DNA of 64,000 bases. Source: Actinomyces oris (lineage in GTDB: Bacteria; Actinomycetota; Actinomycetes; Actinomycetales; Actinomycetaceae). The DNA lies in assembly GCF_001937665.1 (NCBI RefSeq), contig NZ_MSKL01000027.1:1-64000 (forward strand), in the 5' to 3' direction. Shown here one piece after another: positions 30,850 through 39,429 of the stretch (position 1 is the stretch's first letter; each line of letters opens with the position of its first letter). The translations under genes were made by a program, and so were the position numbers. A model generated the notes under the pieces. That model did no database searches. It worked only from the letters and a program-made list of their open reading frames with translations, and was not told the origin of the DNA.

Positions 30850-31404
30850 TCAGCGCAGGGAGGCCAGGGCGTCGGAGTGGGCGACGACGTCGCGCACCAT
30901 GGCCGGCACCTCGGCGTCGTGGAAGGAGGCCGGCGAGAAGGCGCCGTCGGCGAAGTCGGTGTTGAGCGACAGGAACACGTTGGAGGCCACGACGGTGGCA
31001 CCCATGCCCTGGAGGATCTGCTGAAGGTGGCTGACGGCGCGGATGCCGACGCTGTAGGAGTAGCCGACCACGCCCACGCCCTTGTTGGCCACGGCGCCGG
31101 GCTGGAGGAAGTCGATGGCGTTCTTCAGCGCGCCGGGGATGGAGAAGTTGTACTCGGGGGTGACGAAGATCAGCCCGTCGAAGGACTTCAGGGCCGCGTC
31201 GAAGGCGGCGCCGGCCGGGTCGCTGGGGACGGCCATGCGCGGGGGGAGCTCCTCGGCGAACAGGGGCAGGTTGAAGGAGGCGATGTCGACGATCTCGGCC
31301 TCGACGCCCTCGATCTTGTTGGCCTGGTCAACCACCCACTGGGCAATGGAGCCACCCACACGGTTGGGGCGAACGGAACCGACGACGACTGCAAGACGGG
31401 TCAT
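30850..31404 (-). CDS. NADPH-dependent FMN reductase (flavodoxin-like)
   Basis: The 184-residue flavoprotein reduces FMN, quinones or azo compounds with NAD(P)H. The N-terminus LAVVVGSVRPNRVGGSIAQWV binds the FMN phosphate; FDGLIFVTPEYNFSIPGALKNAIDFL is the family signature around the isoalloxazine. C-terminal VNKGVGVVGYSYSVGIRAVSHLQQILQGMGATVV matches too. AGGAG lies seven bases before the ATG. It is monocistronic, with about 210 bp of AT-richer DNA upstream that may hold the promoter. The physiological substrate cannot be read from sequence. Confidence 0.9.
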   Translation of the reverse strand: MTRLAVVVGSVRPNRVGGSIAQWVVDQANKIEGVEAEIVDIASFNLPLFAEELPPRMAVPSDPAGAAFDAALKSFDGLIFVTPEYNFSIPGALKNAIDFLQPGAVANKGVGVVGYSYSVGIRAVSHLQQILQGMGATVVASNVFLSLNTDFADGAFSPASFHDAEVPAMVRDVVAHSDALASLR

Positions 31405-31616
31405 TTTATTTCTCCTGGTCGAGATGAGCCGGGTCGGGGTCAGCGTCAGGCGGAGACTCCTATGGCATGCCCGGCCGCGACAAATGGTGTGCCGATAACC
31501 TTATGGGAGTTTCAACAGAAACAGCGAGCCCTTATTGCATGATACCTGCCACAGCACATCTCAACCCTTTCCCACCTTTCCGGTGATGACGGGTGGAGCC
31601 ATAGGTTTTTCACGGA

Positions 31617-33182
31617 TTATCGAGCCAGGAAGAAGCGGAAGGCGGGGTCGGTGGTCTCCTCGTTGTAGGAGTAGCCGAGCCGGTCCATGTGCTCGGTCAG
31701 CTCGACGTCGTCAGGCCCGGCCGCGAAGGCGCACAGGATGCGGCCGTAGTCGGCGCCGTCGGTGCGGTAGTGGAACAGGGTGATGTTCCAGCGGGTGCCC
31801 AGCACCTCCAGGAAGTGGGCCAGCGCCCCGGGAGACTCGGGGAAGAGGAAGGAGAAGAGGCGCTCGGGCACGCCCGGGGTGGCACGCCCGCCGATCATGG
31901 AGCGCACGTGGACCTTGGCGAGCTCGTCGTCGGTGAGGTCGATGACCTCGTAGCCGGCCTCCTCCAGGTCCGCCACGATCTCGGCGCGCTCCTGGCGGCG
32001 GGCAATGCGCACGCCCACGAAGATGCGGGCGGGGTCGGTGTCGGTGCGGGCCGCGGAGAGACGGTAGTTGAACTCGGTGACCGAGCGGCCCCCTAGGACC
32101 GAGGCGAAGCGCAGGAAGGAGCCCTGCTCCTCGGGGATGGTGACCCCGAGGATGGCCTCGCGCTGCTCACCGATCTCACTGCGCTCGGAGATGTAGCGCA
32201 GCTGGTGGAAGTTGAGGTTGGCGCCGGACAGAACGAAGGCGAGGCGCTCGCCGGACAGGTGGTGCTCGGCGACGTAGCGCTTGAGGCCCGCCAGGGCCAG
32301 GGCGCCGGAGGGCTCGGAGATGGCGCGCACGTCGTCGAAGATGTCGCGCACGGCGGCGGAGGTCTCGTCGGAGGAGACGGTGACGACGTCGTCGAGCAGG
32401 GCCCGGCACATACGGAAGGTCTCCTCGCCGATGCGGCGCACGGCCACTCCTTCGGCGAACAGGCCCACGTGGTGCAGGGTGATGGGCTCACCGCCCAGCA
32501 GGGCGGCCTTGAGGCAGGCCGACTCCTCGTGCTCGACGCCGATGACCTTGATCCCGGGCATGAGCTGCTTGATGAGGACGGCGACGCCGGCCGCCAGTCC
32601 GCCGCCCCCCACGGGTACGAAGACGCGGTCGAGGTGGGCGTCCTGCTGGATGAGCTCCAGGCCGATGGTGCCCTGGCCGGCAATGACGCGGGGATCGTCG
32701 AAGGGGGCGATGTAGGAGTAGCCCTCGACCTCGGCCAGACGGGTGGCCTCGGCCTTGGCGGCGTCGAAGTTGTCCCCGTGGAGGCGGACCTCGCCGCCCA
32801 GGGCGCGAACGGCGTCGACCTTGATCTGGGGGGTGACGGTGGGCATGACGATGATGGCGCTCATCCCCAGCAGGGCGGCGGAGCGGGCCACGCCCTGGGC
32901 ATGGTTGCCGGCCGAGGCGGTGACGACGCCGCGCTCGCGCTCGGCCGGGCTCAGGGAGCGCATGGCGTTGTAGGCGCCGCGGATCTTGAAGGAGTGGACG
33001 GTCTGGAGGTCCTCGCGCTTGACCTCGACGGTGTTGCCCAGGCGGGCCGACAGGGTCGGCATCTCCTGCAGGGGCGTGTGCTCAGCCGCCTCGTAGACGG
33101 GGGCCTTGAGGATCTCCCGCAGGTAGCGGGCGCTGTCCCAGGCCGGGGTTCCGTTGCTGCTGACGCTGTCGAGCTCATTCAC
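31617..33182 (-). CDS. ilvA: Threonine ammonia-lyase, biosynthetic long form
   Basis: The 521-residue PLP enzyme converts threonine to 2-oxobutanoate, the first step of isoleucine synthesis. The catalytic domain starts with the PLP lysine motif VHSFKIRGAYNAM; ASAGNHAQGVA, VPVGGGGLAAGVAV and ERLAFVLSGANLNFHQLRYI follow. Two C-terminal regulatory repeats (ILGVTIPEEQGSFLRFASVLG and RLFSFLFPESPGALAHFLEVLG) indicate the isoleucine-inhibited form. The start is taken at GTG 33182 (MNELDSVSSNGTPAW), with TACGCT a few bases upstream as a possible -10 of a leaderless transcript; the frame runs to 33236 but would overlap the LysR gene. ilvD lies 8 kb away in the same orientation. Confidence 0.93.
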   Translation of the reverse strand: MNELDSVSSNGTPAWDSARYLREILKAPVYEAAEHTPLQEMPTLSARLGNTVEVKREDLQTVHSFKIRGAYNAMRSLSPAERERGVVTASAGNHAQGVARSAALLGMSAIIVMPTVTPQIKVDAVRALGGEVRLHGDNFDAAKAEATRLAEVEGYSYIAPFDDPRVIAGQGTIGLELIQQDAHLDRVFVPVGGGGLAAGVAVLIKQLMPGIKVIGVEHEESACLKAALLGGEPITLHHVGLFAEGVAVRRIGEETFRMCRALLDDVVTVSSDETSAAVRDIFDDVRAISEPSGALALAGLKRYVAEHHLSGERLAFVLSGANLNFHQLRYISERSEIGEQREAILGVTIPEEQGSFLRFASVLGGRSVTEFNYRLSAARTDTDPARIFVGVRIARRQERAEIVADLEEAGYEVIDLTDDELAKVHVRSMIGGRATPGVPERLFSFLFPESPGALAHFLEVLGTRWNITLFHYRTDGADYGRILCAFAAGPDDVELTEHMDRLGYSYNEETTDPAFRFFLAR

Positions 33183-33216
33183 GAGTGACAGCGTAACGGG
33201 CAGGCCGCAGTCAAGC

Positions 33217-34116
33217 TCAAGCCGACGCTGGCGCACCTGCCGTACGTGAGGCAGAACGCGCAGCCGTCAGCTCATCGACGAATCGGGCGATGGGCGGGGC
33301 CGCGTCCGACGCCGATATCGCGGCGATCGGCGGATGCGGAGGAAGCCCCGGGATGTCATAGACCTGAACGTCCGGCCCCTCCTTCTCCACAGCCGACTGC
33401 GCGATCAGCGCGCACCCCAGGCCGGCCGCCACCATCTCACGGATACTGGCCGGACTGTGCGTCTCGAACTCCACCCGCGGCACCGCATCGACCGCGCTGA
33501 ATGCTGTGTTCAGCAAACGCCGCAGTCCACTGTCCGAGGACAGGCACACGAACGGTTCGTCCGCCACATCGGCCAACGACCTCACTCGTCGAGCAGTCGA
33601 TAACGGGCTGATGAGGACCAGCCGTTCGTCCGCGATCTCGGTGCGACGAGTTCCTTCCTGCTCCCAATGCTCCACCACAGGGCCGACAACGACATCGACC
33701 CGTCCTCGATGGAGCTCTTCGAGCAGGTCGGCGATGAGCCCGGTACGCAGCGACACCGTGACTCCCGGATACCTCAGCCGGAACCGGCCGATCGTACTCA
33801 CGAGGTCGAACCCGCCCAGGAGCGACGTCGCAGCCACTCGGACGTGCCCCACGGACACGGACCGGAAGGCGCGCACGGCCCGCTCCCCCTCATCAAGACT
33901 CGCCAGGGCTCGACGCACGTATGGCAGGAAGGACTCCCCCGCGGCACTGAGGGACACCGGCCGGGCGCGGTGCAGCAGCGTCACTCCCAGCTCCAGCTCC
34001 AACCGCTTGATATGGGCGGAGACGACCGGCTGAGCCAGGTGGAGGTCGGTAGCCGCCCTGGTGAACCCACCGCACCGCACGATCGCCTCAAATGACCGCA
34101 GATATCGCAGTTCCAC
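33217..34116 (-). CDS. LysR-family transcriptional regulator
   Basis: The 299-residue regulator has an N-terminal winged helix-turn-helix (MELRYLRSFEAIVRCGGFTRAATDLHLAQPVVSAHIKRLELELGVTLLHRARPVSLSAAG) and a C-terminal periplasmic-binding-protein-like effector domain (from about 90, GHVRVAATSLLGGFDLVSTIGRF). It is divergent from the aldo/keto reductase gene, the classic layout in which a LysR protein controls its neighbour. A LysR-type T-N11-A box (ATAT-N7-ATAT within CCATAT...ATATGG) lies directly upstream. The effector is unknown. The stop is 35 bp before the chosen ilvA start, so control of ilvA is also possible. Confidence 0.9.
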   Translation of the reverse strand: MELRYLRSFEAIVRCGGFTRAATDLHLAQPVVSAHIKRLELELGVTLLHRARPVSLSAAGESFLPYVRRALASLDEGERAVRAFRSVSVGHVRVAATSLLGGFDLVSTIGRFRLRYPGVTVSLRTGLIADLLEELHRGRVDVVVGPVVEHWEQEGTRRTEIADERLVLISPLSTARRVRSLADVADEPFVCLSSDSGLRRLLNTAFSAVDAVPRVEFETHSPASIREMVAAGLGCALIAQSAVEKEGPDVQVYDIPGLPPHPPIAAISASDAAPPIARFVDELTAARSASRTAGAPASA

Positions 34117-34120
34117 CTCG

Positions 34121-34139
34121 CCATATTAAATCGATATGG
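34121..34139. promoter_or_regulatory. LysR-type operator between the regulator and the aldo/keto reductase
   Basis: CCATAT and ATATGG are separated by seven bases, an interrupted dyad with the T-N11-A core typical of LysR binding sites. It starts 5 bp upstream of the regulator ATG (34116) and lies 57 bp before the reductase ATG (34196), so it could serve both autoregulation and activation. Confidence 0.65.
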
Positions 34140-34195
34140 TAAGCATGTGAACTCAGTCTTGGACGTATAGAAGTCCAGATACCTACCGTTCAGGT

Positions 34196-35221
34196 ATGAC
34201 ATTCATCAAATCCGCAGACACCACAACCCACCATCTGGGCGCCCTGGAAACCTCCGCGCTGGGACTCGGCTGCATGGGCCTGTCCCAGGGGTACGGTCCA
34301 GCCGACGACGGGGAGTCCCTGGCCGCCATCCATGCAGCCCTCGATTCCGGCATCACGATGCTCGACACCGCCATGAGCTACGGGCAGGGCCACAATGAGG
34401 AGATCGTCGGCCGAGCCGTCTCCACCAGCGGCATCGCACGCGACAGTCTTCAGATCGCCACGAAGCTCGGTATCGTCCGGCGCGAGGGCGGGGTCCAGCT
34501 GGATGCTCATCCCAGCCGCATCGCCTCCTACTGCGACGCATCGTTGCGCCGGCTGGGACTGGAGACCATTGACCTGTACTACCTGCACCGCGTGGACCCG
34601 CAGGTTCCGATCGAGGAGTCCATCGCAGCCATGGCTGACCTGGTCGCTCAAGGCAAGGTCCGCCATCTCGGGGTATCAGAGGTGACGCCCGAGGAGCTCA
34701 GGCGCGCTCACGCCGTTCACCCCATCGCAGCAGTGCAGATGGAGTGGTCGCTCATGTGGCGCGAGCCGGAGCTCAGCATCGTGCCCGCTGCCCGGAACCT
34801 CGGAGTCGGCCTGGTGCCGTACAGCCCTCTGGGCCGCGGGCTGCTCAGCGGGCGAATCGATGCCACCACCGTTGCCGACAGCCCATTCCGGGTGAACGAC
34901 CCCAGGTTCAACGGCGGTCATCTCAGTGCCAACCTGACTCAGGTCGAGGCCCTCACTCACCTCGCAAGGTCCTGGGACATGACGACGGCCCAGGTCGCCC
35001 TCGCGTGGCTACTGTCCCAGGGCGACGACGTCGTCCCCATCCCTGGAACGCGTAGATCGGACCGGGTGAGGGAGAACGCCTCAGCCATGTCCTCCCGGCT
35101 CACAGCGGAGAACTTGGAGAAGCTGAACTCGGCCGTTCCAGCCGACGCGTGGGAAGGTGACCGAAGGTCCTTCGCCGTCCCCGTCACAGCTCGGTCGACA
35201 CCTCACCTGGGCGAGAGATGA
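34196..35221 (+). CDS. Aldo/keto reductase
   Basis: The 341-residue NADPH-dependent oxidoreductase is of the AKR fold. The catalytic tetrad is visible: Asp in ITMLDTAMSYGQGHNEE, Tyr in the same stretch (SYG), Lys in LQIATKLGI, and His in DLYYLHRVD. LGLGCMGLSQGYGPADD at the start and VPIPGTRRSDRVRENASA near the end (cofactor phosphate binding) are typical of the YajO/AKR11-13 group. The ATG at 34196 is likely leaderless or has a weak site. It is divergent from the LysR gene, its probable regulator; substrate unknown. Confidence 0.9.
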   Translation: MTFIKSADTTTHHLGALETSALGLGCMGLSQGYGPADDGESLAAIHAALDSGITMLDTAMSYGQGHNEEIVGRAVSTSGIARDSLQIATKLGIVRREGGVQLDAHPSRIASYCDASLRRLGLETIDLYYLHRVDPQVPIEESIAAMADLVAQGKVRHLGVSEVTPEELRRAHAVHPIAAVQMEWSLMWREPELSIVPAARNLGVGLVPYSPLGRGLLSGRIDATTVADSPFRVNDPRFNGGHLSANLTQVEALTHLARSWDMTTAQVALAWLLSQGDDVVPIPGTRRSDRVRENASAMSSRLTAENLEKLNSAVPADAWEGDRRSFAVPVTARSTPHLGER

Positions 35222-35411
35222 GGACGCACGGTGACTATTCGTGCATCGCCCCTCGTGCCCCGAGACGGCGCTGAGTGGCGACGCGTCCGCACGCGGTGCT
35301 CACCCCGCGGTGTGTCCGCAGAGCGAGCAGGTCCTTGGCCCACCGGAGCCGGCGGGAATAATTCGGATGGACCGAAAGGTTGGTACGCACACCCTACGGA
35401 AAGGAGCCGCC

Positions 35412-35945
35412 ATGTCGCTCCAGCTCTTCGAGCTCGTCCCCACCACCCCGTCGCGTGAGGCCGCCGAGGCCCTCATCGCCCAGGTCTCTCAGGCCGTTGA
35501 GGCCGCCGGCGCCTCCGTCCTGGAGTCGCAGGTCACCGCCAGCCACGAACGCATCTTCACCATCGTCGAGCTCACCTCCGACGACGTCACCGGCCTGACC
35601 GAGGCCGTCCGGTCCGCTGCTGCCGACGCCGAGGTCACCGGCCCCGACGAGGTCCGCCTCGTGGGCGCCGAGCTGGAGGACGTGCGCGCCCTGGCCCGCA
35701 AGGCCGACTACCTCGTGGAGTGGGACATCCCCGAGGAGATCTCCATGGAGACCTACCTGGCACGTAAGAAGGCCAACTCCCCCAAGTACGCCCAGGTGCC
35801 GGAGGTGAGCTTCCTGCGCACCTACGTGCGTGAGGACACGGTCAAGTGCCTGTGCTTCTACGACGCCCCCGACGAGGAGGCCGTGGTGCGCGCCCGTGAG
35901 GCCGTCTCCACCCCGATCGACCGCCTCCACGCCCTGGAGGGCTGA
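35412..35945 (+). CDS. DUF4242-type (SCO4226-like) protein with extra N-terminal domain
   Basis: The 177-residue protein combines an N-terminal ~80-residue domain (MSLQLFELVPTTPSREAAEALIAQVSQAVE...) and a C-terminal domain DYLVEWDIPEEISMETYLARKKANSPKYAQVPEVSFLRTYVREDTVKCLCFYDAPDEEAVVRAREAVSTPIDRLHAL. The latter fits DUF4242, ferredoxin-like proteins including nickel-binding SCO4226 of Streptomyces; the Cys pair KCLCFYDAPD is a family hallmark. Both halves may be ferredoxin-like repeats. AAGGAG just before the ATG at 35412 fixes the start. Single gene with a strong terminator after it. Confidence 0.8.
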   Translation: MSLQLFELVPTTPSREAAEALIAQVSQAVEAAGASVLESQVTASHERIFTIVELTSDDVTGLTEAVRSAAADAEVTGPDEVRLVGAELEDVRALARKADYLVEWDIPEEISMETYLARKKANSPKYAQVPEVSFLRTYVREDTVKCLCFYDAPDEEAVVRAREAVSTPIDRLHALEG

Positions 35946-35960
35946 GGTCCCGATCAACCG

Positions 35961-36004
35961 ATGAGGCGGGCGCCAACCCATAGCGCGGTTGGCGCCCGCC
36001 TCAT
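35961..36004. terminator. Bidirectional hairpin terminator
   Basis: An 18-bp perfect stem (ATGAGGCGGGCGCCAACC and complement) with an 8-nt loop separates the convergent DUF4242 gene and ABC permease gene. Confidence 0.85.
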
Positions 36005-36071
36005 GTCCTGTTCCCGACGGCGCAGCCCCTTCGCGCCTCGCCGGAGCCGCTGCCGCGAGGTCCCAGGGGTC

Positions 36072-37817
36072 TCAGCGCCGCATGCTGCGGGAGGCGGCGA
36101 CCGACGTGATCGACAGGACCACAAGGGCGGCGGCGGGCGTGGCCACGGCCCAGGGTGCCCGTTCGATGTAGGGCAGTGCGTCGGACAGGACCAGCCCCCA
36201 CTCGGGTGTGGGACTCTGGGCACCCAGGCCCAGGAATCCCAGGGCCGCCAGGGCGAGGGCCTTGCCGGGCAGCCTCAGGGCCGCGTGGCGCGCCAGGGGG
36301 CCGACGACGGCGGGCAGGACCCGGGTCAGGGTGATCCGCACACGCCCCTCCCCCAGGACCGGGGCGAGGAGGACGTCGGGACGTTGCCGGTTCTCGGCGA
36401 CGAGCCCGGCGGCGTGGGAGGCCAGGGGCGCCCAGCCGACGCAGGCCACGGCGATGGCGGCGCCCGTGGCGCTGGGCCCGGATACGCCGGCGACGATGAG
36501 CCCGGCCAGGATCGGCGGGGCGGCGTTGGCCACCTCGATGAACCCCGTGGCGGCCCGCGGCGCCAGCCCCACCAGCATGGCGATGACGAAGCACACGACC
36601 GTGACGACGACGGCGCCGCTCACGGTGGATACGGCCCCGTGAGCCACGCGCGCCAGGACGTCGCGCCCGAGCGAGTCGGTGCCCAGTGGAAGGGCGGCGC
36701 TGGGCTCGGCGAGCTTGTCCGCGACGACGGCGTAGGGGTCGCGGCGGATCCCGACAGCCGCCATGAGGGCCAGCAGGGCGGCGCCGCTGACGGCGATGAC
36801 GCGGGCGGCCCGCCCCGGGTGCTCCACGGGGGGCGGGGCCGTCAGTCCGCCCGCCCCGGCGGCCCGCCCCATGAGGAGGCGCCGGGCCGCTCCGGCGATG
36901 ACGCCGGCGGCGAGCGCCAGGGCGAGCAGCAGCAGGATCTGGGCCTGGAGCGCCGGCACGTCCTGGGCGGAGGCGGCGTCCAGGAGCTCGCGCCCCAGCC
37001 CGGGGATGGCGAAGATCTTCTCCACGGCGACCGCGCCGCCGGTCAGGGCGACGACGACGAGCGCCACCTGTCCGGTCAGTGGCGCCAGGGCCCGCCGCAG
37101 GACGGCTCCGGCCAGGGTTCGGCCGCGGATGCCGGCGGTGGACCAGGTGGCCACCCACCGTTCGGAGAAGGTGGCGGTGACGGCGTCGGAGACGAGTCCA
37201 CCGAGGTAGCCGCCGGTGGGCAGGCCCAGGCTGAGGGCCGGCATGATGACCTTCTCGGGGCTGCCCCACCCGAAGGGCGGCAGGATCCTGAGGTAGACGG
37301 CCAGGACGAGCATGAGGATCGGGGCCAGGAGGTACTCGGGCAGGGAGATGAGGACCGCGGAGGCGGCGCCGCCGCGAGGCCGGGGGCGCCCTCGCAGTCC
37401 GTCGCGCATGGCGGGCAGGACCAGGGCGGCGGCAACGACGACTCCGACACCGAGCGCGGCGGCCATGAGGCTCAGGGAGACCCCGAAGGCGTCGACGGCG
37501 TCCGGTCCGACATCGGCCCCCGAGACCCAGGAGCGCCCCAGGTCGCCGCGGGCCACCCCGGCCAGCCAGTGCCCGATGACGTGCAGGGGGCCGCCGTCGA
37601 TCCCGATGCTCTGGCGGATGGACTCCAGGACCTCCGGTGTGGGCTCCCGGTCGGAGGAGGTGGCGCGCAGGATCGTCAGGGCCGGGTCCTTGCCCGAGAG
37701 CCACGGCAGCATGCCCACCAGGCCGACGAGGCAGGCCAGGGCGAGCAGGCGCGAGATGCCGGTGACAAGGTCACCCGTGCGCAGGCGTCCGGCAACCTGG
37801 GTGAGCACGCCGCTCAC
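36072..37817 (-). CDS. Fused peptide/nickel-type ABC permease (DppB-DppC in one chain)
   Basis: The 581-residue protein holds two inner-membrane permease domains normally encoded by separate genes. The N-terminal half has DppB-like features (VARGDLGRSWVSG, AVYLRILPPFGWGSPEKVIMPALSLGLPTGGYLGGL, EKIFAIPGLGRELLDA). The C-terminal half, from about residue 325, has DppC features (LPLGTDSLGRDVLARVAHGA, NAAPPILAGLIVAG, ALGFLGLGAQSPTPEWGLVLSDA). Each has the EAA-like loop that contacts an ATPase. Two ATPase genes and a binding protein complete the importer in the same operon, starting 4 bp (ATGA) after the binding protein. Substrate: peptide, metal-chelate or opine-like; the Zur-like box upstream suggests a zinc link. 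Confidence 0.9.
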   Translation of the reverse strand: MSGVLTQVAGRLRTGDLVTGISRLLALACLVGLVGMLPWLSGKDPALTILRATSSDREPTPEVLESIRQSIGIDGGPLHVIGHWLAGVARGDLGRSWVSGADVGPDAVDAFGVSLSLMAAALGVGVVVAAALVLPAMRDGLRGRPRPRGGAASAVLISLPEYLLAPILMLVLAVYLRILPPFGWGSPEKVIMPALSLGLPTGGYLGGLVSDAVTATFSERWVATWSTAGIRGRTLAGAVLRRALAPLTGQVALVVVALTGGAVAVEKIFAIPGLGRELLDAASAQDVPALQAQILLLLALALAAGVIAGAARRLLMGRAAGAGGLTAPPPVEHPGRAARVIAVSGAALLALMAAVGIRRDPYAVVADKLAEPSAALPLGTDSLGRDVLARVAHGAVSTVSGAVVVTVVCFVIAMLVGLAPRAATGFIEVANAAPPILAGLIVAGVSGPSATGAAIAVACVGWAPLASHAAGLVAENRQRPDVLLAPVLGEGRVRITLTRVLPAVVGPLARHAALRLPGKALALAALGFLGLGAQSPTPEWGLVLSDALPYIERAPWAVATPAAALVVLSITSVAASRSMRR

Positions 37818-39367
37818 TTCTTCACGGTCGTGGCCGAGGTGATGAGGGCGCGCTCGCCCGGGTCGCGCTCGGCGCCGGAGACCCCGGCGGCCTCGCCCTG
37901 GATGACGCGCTCGTGGGCCAGCGGGATGGCAGCGCCGGAGGCGAGGATGGCCTGCTCGGCGGCCATGACGGCCTTGCGGCGCTCGTCGCCGGGTTCCGTG
38001 GCGGCGGCCTTGGAGATGGCGGCATCGACCTTCTCATCGTGCAGGCCGCTCATGGAGTAAGAGCCGGAGGAGGAGAAGTCGGCGGTCATGTAGGCGACGG
38101 CGTCGCCGGAGTCCAGGACGGTGGAGCGCGACACGAGGACGGCGTGGAACTTGCCGGCCAGGGCCTCGGACTCGATCTGGTTGTACTCGCGCACGTCCTG
38201 GGTGACCTTGAAGCCGGCGGCCTCGAGCTGTTGGGCCAGGAGGGGGACCATCTCTCCGAGCTCGGGGCGGTCGGTGTAGGAGGCCAGGGTGATGGCGGTG
38301 CCGGCGGGGACGGTCCCGGCGGCGGTGGCGCCGGGGACCTTGCCGGTGGCGGCCGCGCCCGAGGCTCCGGGGTAGGTCTCCTTCTTCCAGGCGCGCAGCT
38401 CGGCAGCCCACGGCACGGCCGGCCCCAGGAGTCCGACGGGAGAGTCGGCATGGCCCTCGAAGACGGTCTTGATGAGGGCGGCGGGGTCGACGGCATTGCG
38501 GGCGGCGGCGCGCAGGGCGGGGTCGGCGAAGGGGCCGGAGCGGGTGTTGAGGTAGAGGGTGGAGGTGCGCGGGGTGGCTACCTCGTGGAGAAGGTTCTTG
38601 TCGATGTTGCCGACCTGGGCGACGGGGACGGCTTCGACGATGTCAGCGGTGTCGGTGCGCAGGGCGTTGGCGCGGGCGGCGCCGTCGGGAACGTAGGTGA
38701 CGTCGATGCCGGGGGCGGTGGCCTTCGTGCCCCAGTACTTGTCGTTGCGTTCCAGGGTGGCACCGGAGGAGCCGTTGGCCTGCTTGAGGATGAAGGCGCC
38801 GGTGCCGTGGCCGACGGGGTCGATGGCGCCGTCGGCGGAACTGGGGTAGGCGGCCGGGGACAGGATGACGAGCTGGGGACTGGACAGGCGCTGCGGCATG
38901 AGGGGGTCGGGGGCCGCGGTCGTCAGGAGGAGGTCCTTGCCGTCGGCCTTCGCGGTGAGCTTGACTCCGTCCAGGACGCGCGGCGGCTTGGCCGCGGTGG
39001 CGGCGAAGGTGAGGGCGGCGGCCACGTTCTCGGCGCTCAGGGCGGTGCCGTCGTGGAAGGTGACGCCCTCGCGCAGGGTGAGTCGCCAGGTGATCTCGCT
39101 CTCGCGCTTCCAGGCGGTGGCGAGCAGCTCCTGGGCATCGCCGTCGGCGTTGAGCGTGGTGAGGCTCTCGGCGCAGGACCACCGGGTGAGCTTGAGGCCG
39201 TCGGTGAGTGGGTTGAGCTTGCTCTCGGGGGCGTGGAACATGGCCAGGCGGATACGGCCGTCGCCCGAGGAGCTGCGCGAGCAGGAGGCGATGGCGGCGG
39301 CGCCTGCTCCGACGCCGAGAGCGGCGAGGACCTGGCGGCGGGTGACGGCGGGGCTGGGCACGGACAT
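37814..39367 (-). CDS. ABC transporter substrate-binding lipoprotein (SBP family 5)
   Basis: The 517-residue protein binds the substrate outside the membrane. It has a twin-Arg-like lipoprotein signal TRRQVLAALGVGAGAAAIASC and the family-5 pattern: LRLAMFHAPESKLNPLTDGLKLTRW-like start, ITWRLTLREGVTFHDGTALSAENV, NDKYWGTKATAPGIDVTYVPDG, LYLNTRSGPFADPALRAAARNAVD. The family includes peptide, nickel and metallophore binders (DppA, NikA, CntA). ATG at 39367 has GAAGGAG before it. The C-terminus is normal. Which ligand it takes is not visible. Confidence 0.9.
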   Translation of the reverse strand: MSVPSPAVTRRQVLAALGVGAGAAAIASCSRSSSGDGRIRLAMFHAPESKLNPLTDGLKLTRWSCAESLTTLNADGDAQELLATAWKRESEITWRLTLREGVTFHDGTALSAENVAAALTFAATAAKPPRVLDGVKLTAKADGKDLLLTTAAPDPLMPQRLSSPQLVILSPAAYPSSADGAIDPVGHGTGAFILKQANGSSGATLERNDKYWGTKATAPGIDVTYVPDGAARANALRTDTADIVEAVPVAQVGNIDKNLLHEVATPRTSTLYLNTRSGPFADPALRAAARNAVDPAALIKTVFEGHADSPVGLLGPAVPWAAELRAWKKETYPGASGAAATGKVPGATAAGTVPAGTAITLASYTDRPELGEMVPLLAQQLEAAGFKVTQDVREYNQIESEALAGKFHAVLVSRSTVLDSGDAVAYMTADFSSSGSYSMSGLHDEKVDAAISKAAATEPGDERRKAVMAAEQAILASGAAIPLAHERVIQGEAAGVSGAERDPGERALITSATTVKK

Positions 39368-39429
39368 GGATGCTCCTTCGGGCCTGGGTCGGGGTGTCAG
39401 CTGTCGGGGTGTCATCGGTCGGGAGGTCG

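Noticed and set aside
28522-31542. A rightward open frame of about 1000 codons antisense to the COG3044 ATPase and the flavin reductase
   Set aside because: It is a GC-bias shadow: the leftward frames carry complete conserved motifs and ribosome sites, and the rightward translation is low-complexity Gly/Val/Gln.
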